DNA of 64,000 nt, taken from Mycobacterium asiaticum. Lineage in GTDB: Bacteria > Actinomycetota > Actinomycetes > Mycobacteriales > Mycobacteriaceae. A program made the position numbers and the translations under genes. This document shows, in pieces, positions 59,524 through 64,000 of this stretch. Within the stretch, counting starts at the first letter, position 1. The number at the start of each line of letters is the position of its first letter. Under the pieces are notes generated by a model. The model worked only from the letters and a program-made list of their open reading frames with translations, searched no databases and was not told the DNA's origin. The stretch is from assembly GCF_001673315.1 (NCBI RefSeq), contig NZ_LZLQ01000118.1, forward strand, positions 1 through 64,000, read 5' to 3'.

Positions 59524-59643
59524 CGAACACTGCCTCCTTGTTGGCTGCATTCATGGTGGCGGTGTGTGATCCCGGCTGGGTAGGAATGCTGCGAGATTGT
59601 GTCGAAGAAGTGACCTGCGCGGTGCGCTATCGCCGACAGCCGG

Positions 59644-60441
59644 TCAATGTCCGCCGTGTTTGGGTTGATTGGGCACACCCGGGAAAAGCTGTTCGGTTGA
59701 ACCGGACGTCACCCACCCGCCCAGCTTGGTGACGAGGTGGGGCGCAAACACGGCGCCATACAACAGGTTTCCGATGAGAATGACGGCCACGACGGACAAC
59801 ACGGCCGATTGAGCACGAGTCCGGGACATCTTGTCGGCCCACATCTTGATTACGTTGCGGCCCTGGGCATCCGTTCGTCCAAGCAGGTAGGTGAACACCA
59901 TCATCTGCACACCGAGTGCAATGGAGTCGTAGATCGGATATTGATGCTTGGTCCCCTCGAAGACGGCGAGCCCGGGAATCACGTAGCCGTAGTAGAAGAC
60001 ACCGACGCGGGCGCCGATGAACGCGTTGAACATAAACGCCCACGCGAATCCCACTACGAAGCCGACAGTGAGCAGCGTGGTCGGTCGGCGCCAACCGAAC
60101 CGCGAGGTCAACCGTCGTCCGAGCGCGGCACCGATGACCGCGGGCAGGACGAAATAGCCGATGTAGCCCAGGGGTACGGATGACGGCAGACCACCCCAGG
60201 TCATGTTCAGCGGCCACCATGACGGCATCCGGGGCAGGGCGGGCGGGAACTGGGCGTACATGGCCCAGTCGTAAGGCGCCTCGATCCAGGAAAAGGAGAT
60301 TGCCGAGATACATAGCAGCAGCAGTGGGTGCAGGCAGCGGCCGCGGATGCTCAGGTACACACCGAGGGCGGTGAACACAATGCCGCTGCCCCAGCCGAAG
60401 ATGACGGCGATCGTCAGCAACGGCGACAAATCGCCGCTCAT
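59644..60441 (-). CDS. Divergent AveC-like membrane protein, copy 3
   Basis: A 265-residue protein with about seven membrane segments. Shared features with the two AveC-like proteins at 40111 and 42029 are ISFSWIEAPYDWAMYAQFP, corresponding to FFQDPLLNYINTW, and YPIYDSIALGVQMMVFTYLLGRTD, corresponding to WPVYEGIMWGGVQAG. It lacks their long C-terminus. The start overlaps a 38-residue membrane peptide gene (ATGA). It is divergent from TetR with a perfect operator. AveC membership is inferred from these patterns. Confidence 0.65.
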   Translation of the reverse strand: MSGDLSPLLTIAVIFGWGSGIVFTALGVYLSIRGRCLHPLLLLCISAISFSWIEAPYDWAMYAQFPPALPRMPSWWPLNMTWGGLPSSVPLGYIGYFVLPAVIGAALGRRLTSRFGWRRPTTLLTVGFVVGFAWAFMFNAFIGARVGVFYYGYVIPGLAVFEGTKHQYPIYDSIALGVQMMVFTYLLGRTDAQGRNVIKMWADKMSRTRAQSAVLSVVAVILIGNLLYGAVFAPHLVTKLGGWVTSGSTEQLFPGVPNQPKHGGH

Positions 60442-60554
60442 GGGTCTTGCCCTTCACGTGGCGCCCTGCGCGCTTCGGGGTCGAAGTGCAGGACCACGCC
60501 GTATATCAGGGCGATCAGCCCGAACAGGGTGCCGAGCATGATGACCGCGCCCAC
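60438..60554 (-). CDS. 38-residue membrane peptide coupled to AveC-like copy 3
   Basis: A short frame starting GTG at 60554, preceded by GGGAAGGG at suitable spacing, encodes one hydrophobic helix (VIMLGTLFGLIALIYGVVL) with a basic tail (RRAPREGQDP). The stop overlaps the AveC-like ATG (ATGA). The signals and the hydrophobic composition support a real gene. It may be a small subunit of the AveC-like protein. Confidence 0.6.
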   Translation of the reverse strand: MGAVIMLGTLFGLIALIYGVVLHFDPEARRAPREGQDP

Positions 60555-60584
60555 GACGAATCCCTTCCCGGCGGAGCAATTTTT

Positions 60585-60600
60585 AATAGTGCACACTATT
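60585..60600. promoter_or_regulatory. TetR operator between AveC-like copy 3 and TetR
   Basis: AATAGTG-CA-CACTATT has perfect 7-base arms. It lies in the gap between the leftward membrane peptide/AveC-like genes and the rightward TetR gene. It differs from the motif at 41341 and 43236, so copy 3 is regulated separately. Confidence 0.7.
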
Positions 60601-60626
60601 CTAAGAGGAGGGTCAAGACCGCTATC

Positions 60627-61250
60627 GTGAATGCCGTGCGCCAGCCGACCCGCCGGCCTCGCGGTGAGCCGCGCAGACTGCTGCTCGACGCCGCCCGCGC
60701 GCTGTTCGCCCGCCAGGACTACCGCACCACCACCACGCGCGAGATCGCCGCGGCCGCTGGGGTCTCCGAATATCTGCTGTTCCGAAACTTCGGCTCCAAG
60801 GCTGGACTGTTTCGCGAGGCCCTCGTCCTTCCGTTCACGAATTTCGTCGACGAATTCGGGCGCACCTGGCAGTCGGTCGTCCCAGAAGAGACCGACGAAG
60901 ACGAGTTGGCCCGACAATTCGTCGGTCAGTTGTACGACGTGATGGTCGAGCATCGGGGTCTGCTGCTCACCCTCGCTGCCTCCGAGACGTTCAGCGAGGA
61001 CGAGATGACCGACGCCGGCATCTCCGACATCCGGCGCGCCATCGCCGTGCTCGGCCGAATCAGTGCCGAGGGCATGCAGTTACGCGGACTGCGCTCGAAC
61101 AAGCCGGACCTGCCCGCGCACTCGACAGTGGCCACGATCGCCGGCATGGTGGCACTGCGCTCGACATTCTTCGGCGACGAGCAACCGTCCCGGGACGCGA
61201 TCGTGGACGAACTCGTGCAAGCGATTCTGCACGGCTTCCTGCATCGCTAG
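60627..61250 (+). CDS. TetR family regulator of AveC-like copy 3
   Basis: A 207-residue TetR protein: HTH ARQDYRTTTTREIAAAAGVSEYLLFRNFGSKAGLFREAL and a C-terminal domain with HRGLLLTLAASETFSEDE. The GTG at 60627 has GGAGGG upstream (14 bases); the next in-frame GTG at 60636 is possible. A perfect 16-bp operator lies just upstream. Probable targets are the divergent membrane peptide/AveC-like pair. Confidence 0.87.
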   Translation: MNAVRQPTRRPRGEPRRLLLDAARALFARQDYRTTTTREIAAAAGVSEYLLFRNFGSKAGLFREALVLPFTNFVDEFGRTWQSVVPEETDEDELARQFVGQLYDVMVEHRGLLLTLAASETFSEDEMTDAGISDIRRAIAVLGRISAEGMQLRGLRSNKPDLPAHSTVATIAGMVALRSTFFGDEQPSRDAIVDELVQAILHGFLHR

Positions 61251-61258
61251 GCCTGGTG

Positions 61259-62089
61259 TCAGTGCAGTGGCTCTTCTCCGGCAAGAACAGTGCGATGCAT
61301 GAGGCGACCGCTGTCCGCGGCATACGGCAGCGCCCGGTGCATCGTGCCGGTGTTGTCCCACATGAGCAGGTCACCGACCTGCCATTCATGCCGGTACACG
61401 TAGCGCGGTTGGGTGGCCCAATCACGAAGGCGCGCCAGCAGTGCGCGACTTTCCTCTGTCGGCAGTCCGAGCACGTAGTCCGCGGTTGCACCGAGCAGCA
61501 GCGACTTGCGCCCGGACTGGTGTGTCCAGACCATCGGGCACGCCTTCGTCGGAGACTTCTGCCAGAAGCAGATTTCCTCGTAGCTCATCTCCGGACGCAC
61601 GTAATACTGTGAGCGCTCGGCACTATGGACCACCCGGAGGTCGGCGATTGCCGCTTTATCAGCGTCCGGCAGGTCCTCGTAGGCGGCATAGGTGTTGCAG
61701 AACTCGGTCTGTCCGCCAGCATTTGAGAGCTTGATCGCGCGCAGCAGGGTGGCGAGATTGGGATAGGGCTGCAAAGAGCCGTCGAAATGCCAGAACATCG
61801 AGCCTTTCAGATACTCGGCACGCTGGTTCACGCTCTGGTCGAGAGAGATCTTGTAGATCCCGCCCTCCCCTTCGTTCTGCACAATGCTGCCAAGAGTTTT
61901 GGCGATGGCGACCTGTTGTTCGTCGTTGATCTGCAGGCCGCGAAAGAAAATCACGCCGCGCCGCTCCAACGCGGCGCGGATGGTCTCGGCTTGCCGGCCG
62001 CTGAGCAATGTCTGCAGGTCGGCCCTGATCTCGCTGCCGATTACCGTTGTGCAGTCGGCGATTTCGAGCGGTGTGGTCGAGAGTTCCAT
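61259..62089 (-). CDS. TauD/TfdA-type Fe(II)/2-oxoglutarate dioxygenase
   Basis: A 276-residue dioxygenase: the HxD motif is WHFDGS (His101, Asp103), the distal His lies in TGTMHRALPYA and the oxoglutarate Arg in RLMHRTVLAG. The N-terminal RRGVIFFRGL is typical of the TauD family. ATG at 62089 is 2 bases after the stop of the 107-residue gene, so this, that gene and the Rieske gene form one operon. Likely catabolic; the substrate is unknown. Confidence 0.9.
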   Translation of the reverse strand: MELSTTPLEIADCTTVIGSEIRADLQTLLSGRQAETIRAALERRGVIFFRGLQINDEQQVAIAKTLGSIVQNEGEGGIYKISLDQSVNQRAEYLKGSMFWHFDGSLQPYPNLATLLRAIKLSNAGGQTEFCNTYAAYEDLPDADKAAIADLRVVHSAERSQYYVRPEMSYEEICFWQKSPTKACPMVWTHQSGRKSLLLGATADYVLGLPTEESRALLARLRDWATQPRYVYRHEWQVGDLLMWDNTGTMHRALPYAADSGRLMHRTVLAGEEPLH

Positions 62090-62091
62090 GT

Positions 62092-62415
62092 TCAGCTGAG
62101 CCGGGTGAGGATGGTGTTGGCTGAATGCTTGACCCGTGGCTGCCGCCACAGCTCGACTGCCAATGACACAGTGATCAGGGAGTACAGCAGGTTGCGAAGG
62201 TTTGCGACGTCGTCGGGCAATGGTTCTGAATAGTCGAACTTGTCGATATAGGCGACGGCTTCCTCGGCGTGCGGAAAGACCTGGTCGTAGAACGCCTGTA
62301 TTTCGGCCATGGAACTGTGCACCCGCTTCAGGTAGCGCTGGTGGCCGTCTTCGATGGCCCATTCGGCAACCAGGGGCTCGAGCTGCGAGAACTCCTGCGG
62401 CAGAGTCTGATTCAT
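62092..62415 (-). CDS. Hypothetical 107-residue protein in Rieske/TauD operon
   Basis: A small, helical, acidic protein with no signal peptide. Motifs visible are EWAIEDGHQRYLKRVHSS, EAVAYIDKFDYSEPLPDDVANLRNLLYSL and a C-terminal ELWRQPRVKHS. The start overlaps the Rieske stop (ATGA) and the stop is 2 bases before the TauD start, so the three are tightly linked. I do not recognise the family; an accessory or regulatory partner of the oxygenase is possible. Confidence 0.7.
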   Translation of the reverse strand: MNQTLPQEFSQLEPLVAEWAIEDGHQRYLKRVHSSMAEIQAFYDQVFPHAEEAVAYIDKFDYSEPLPDDVANLRNLLYSLITVSLAVELWRQPRVKHSANTILTRLS

Positions 62416-63686
62416 CTGTCGGCCTCACCGGCCGCTACATAGTCGCCCACCACCTTGTGCAGATGGCGAAGCAGGATCTCCTCGTCGTTCATGGTGAATT
62501 GCGTGAGTGCTCCGCTGTTCAGCATCGCCTGTAAGCCTTCGGAGGGGCTGGCGTCCTCCAGGATGATGTCGTTGAGGAAGGTCACCGTCAGCTCCTGGCC
62601 CAACCGCTCCTTGTGTGTCTTGGGCGGCTGGTAGAACATCTCGGCTTCGAAGATGTGCGAGTGGGGGCCGGTCGGCCAGTGGGTGTGCGTGCTGAATCCC
62701 GACGACCCGAAGATCAGTACGAAGTTCGGGAAGAACTGGAACGAATCGAAGCCGTATTTCTCCGACCGGGTGGGGTTCAGCCCCGGTGGCATCGTGCCGC
62801 GATCGGTCCGCTTGCTCCATGGGCCCGCGGCGCTTGCTTCCATCACGCATTCGATTGGTTTGGAGTAGGGGGTCTGCTGCGACGGCTCCCCCGCGAAAGA
62901 GAACATCCGGTGCGGACCCTTGAGTTGGTAGGCCAACGCATCGGTGAACGGGTTCGGCTGGTCGAAGGCGTCTCTGGCCTCCGCGGTAAGGGCACCGAAC
63001 GAGGCGGCATGCAAGTAGGGGCCGTGATAACTCTCCGCGAAGCCGTCCAGGAAGATCTTCCAGTTGCACTGCAATTCCACGCGGAAGCGGTACACCTGGT
63101 GCGGCCCGGCGAACGGGTAACCCTCGATGCCGTGGGCCAACTCGCCGAGGTAGGAACGCAAGGACTCGGTGTTGTTCGGGTCGAGGTTTATGAAGATGAA
63201 ACCTTCCCACACTTCGCATCGAATGCCGGGAACCCGGCAGCCGTCCGGATCGAAGTCGAGCAACAGGTCCTTGCGGGTGGCGGCATGCAATGACCCGTCC
63301 AGGTTGTAGCGCCAGCCGTGAAATCGGCAGTACAACAACGGCGCCCGGCCCTGCACCTCCTGGAAGGGGTCGTCCTGCCAAAGCAATTTGTTGCCACGGT
63401 GCGGGCAGATGTTGTGGAAGGCACGGATCACGTCGTCCTTGCCGCGCACGATGATGACCGAGGTATTGAGAAACTTCAGTTCACGGGTGAAGTAGCTGCC
63501 GGACCGCGGCACGCGCTCCACCCGCCCAACATATAGCCAGGTCTTCTTGAAGACGTGCTCGCGCTCTTTCTCGTAGAACTGCGGCGACACGCAGTCTTCG
63601 AGCGATACTGGGCCGCGCCCCAATTCGGGATAGGCGTCGGTCCAATGCCCGCTGGCCGGCTTGGTAGCCAGCACGTCCTGACGCAT
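62412..63686 (-). CDS. Rieske aromatic-ring-hydroxylating dioxygenase alpha subunit
   Basis: A 424-residue oxygenase. The Rieske ligands are Cys94-x-His96 (CPHRGN) and Cys120-x2-His123 (CRFHGW). Iron ligands lie in ESYHGPYLH. The N-terminus (SLEDCVSPQFYEKEREHVFKKTWLYVGRVERVP) is typical of large alpha subunits. GGAGGAGGG precedes the ATG at 63686. No beta subunit or reductase is adjacent; the 107-residue and TauD-type genes follow. A LysR gene is divergent. Confidence 0.9.
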   Translation of the reverse strand: MRQDVLATKPASGHWTDAYPELGRGPVSLEDCVSPQFYEKEREHVFKKTWLYVGRVERVPRSGSYFTRELKFLNTSVIIVRGKDDVIRAFHNICPHRGNKLLWQDDPFQEVQGRAPLLYCRFHGWRYNLDGSLHAATRKDLLLDFDPDGCRVPGIRCEVWEGFIFINLDPNNTESLRSYLGELAHGIEGYPFAGPHQVYRFRVELQCNWKIFLDGFAESYHGPYLHAASFGALTAEARDAFDQPNPFTDALAYQLKGPHRMFSFAGEPSQQTPYSKPIECVMEASAAGPWSKRTDRGTMPPGLNPTRSEKYGFDSFQFFPNFVLIFGSSGFSTHTHWPTGPHSHIFEAEMFYQPPKTHKERLGQELTVTFLNDIILEDASPSEGLQAMLNSGALTQFTMNDEEILLRHLHKVVGDYVAAGEADR

Positions 63687-63774
63687 GAGGCCCTCCTCCA
63701 CTCTGTTCGCAGGCCCCGGTCCCCTATCGGGCGAACCTAGCACTTGACTGGATGCAGGTGACAGGCCTTCAATT

Positions 63775-63789
63775 GCAACACCCTGTTGC
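63775..63789. promoter_or_regulatory. LysR-type operator (inverted repeat)
   Basis: GCAACA-CCC-TGTTGC (63775-63789) is a perfect 6-bp inverted repeat between the Rieske gene (minus) and the LysR gene (plus). The flanking T and A fit the T-N-A pattern of LysR boxes. It lies 16 bp before the LysR ATG. Confidence 0.6.
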
Positions 63790-63805
63790 GATTTTGGAAC
63801 ACCCG

Positions 63806-64000
63806 ATGGAACAGAACCTGCCCTTCGACCTCGATGCCCTGCTGGTATTCGGCAAGGTGGTCGAGAGCCGAAGCCTGTCCAAAGCCGCGGCGCTGCTTGG
63901 CATGCCCAAGTCGACGGTCAGCCGCAAACTCAGCAAGTTGGAAGCCGATCTCGGTATCAAGTTGCTCCGCAAGAACACTCATCAGTTGTCTGTCACGGAT
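63806..64000 (+). CDS. LysR family regulator (N-terminal part, cut by window end)
   Basis: The first 65 residues of a LysR regulator: DLDALLVFGKVVESRSLSKAAALLGMPKSTVSRKLSKLEADLGIKLL is the family HTH. The gene continues past 64000. It is divergent from the Rieske/107-residue/TauD operon, with an inverted repeat between, and is probably the activator of that operon. Confidence 0.88.
   Translation, partial: MEQNLPFDLDALLVFGKVVESRSLSKAAALLGMPKSTVSRKLSKLEADLGIKLLRKNTHQLSVTD

Overview
The window is high-GC actinobacterial DNA, and gene content and order point to a mycobacterium. There are F420-dependent LLM and PPOX/Ddn-type enzymes, DUF732, LppP/LprE-like and AveC-family proteins, a LipJ-like hydrolase-cyclase, a SigF-type promoter and promoters compatible with leaderless transcripts. 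From memory, pgm - crcB - crcB - DUF190 ... DUF488 - CitE-like - SRPBCC - sulfatase ... LLM follows the M. tuberculosis Rv3068c-Rv3079c order. No database search was possible, so family calls rest on motifs read by eye.

Region 1 (1-5934) is the right part of an integrative element that abuts the 3' end of a tRNA-Ala(GGC) gene (5935-6007, minus). It carries a DUF3987-like P-loop protein, a ParB-like HTH protein, an excisionase-like protein, a divergently transcribed protein of unknown function, a tyrosine integrase and, between integrase and tRNA, a PIN-like protein that looks like cargo. Region 2 (6108-15180) is core: phosphoglucomutase, a two-subunit fluoride channel operon with a triple PII-like protein, a TetR/kinase pair with a clear operator, DUF488, CitE-like lyase, SRPBCC and sulfatase. 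Region 3 (15181-26617) interrupts that core order: SnoaL-like protein, LipJ-like cyclase with a lost hydrolase nucleophile, SDR, a large LuxR regulator, a secreted protein, an RclR/RclC-like redox pair and a secreted GH2 exo-glucosaminidase-like enzyme.

Region 4 (26618-36581) holds LLM, Ddn-like and PPOX flavin/F420 enzymes, a TetR-controlled P450, and an SPFH - patatin - DUF732 run. Region 5 (36619-43256) is the most distinctive part. An AveC-like membrane protein, a NorQ/CbbQ-type AAA ATPase, a NorD-like VWA protein and an epimerase form one tightly overlapping operon. A TetR gene and a second AveC-like gene lie beside it, and both aveC-like genes have nearly the same candidate operator upstream. 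Region 6 (43352-49201) has a SigF-type promoter driving hemerythrin, then SelO, VOC, DUF808 and tocopherol-cyclase-like genes.

Region 7 (49226-55495) is a probable catabolic cluster: TetR, Rieske oxygenase, a DHDPR-like protein, MDR, LLM and acyl-CoA-dehydrogenase-like enzymes, and HxlR. Region 8 (55496-64000) has an alternating 20-bp repeat array, an MpaB-like oxygenase flanked by two related small membrane proteins, an ArsR-VOC operon with a promoter-embedded operator, a transglycosylase, and a third, divergent AveC-like gene coupled to a 38-residue membrane peptide. It ends with TetR, TauD, Rieske and a truncated LysR gene.
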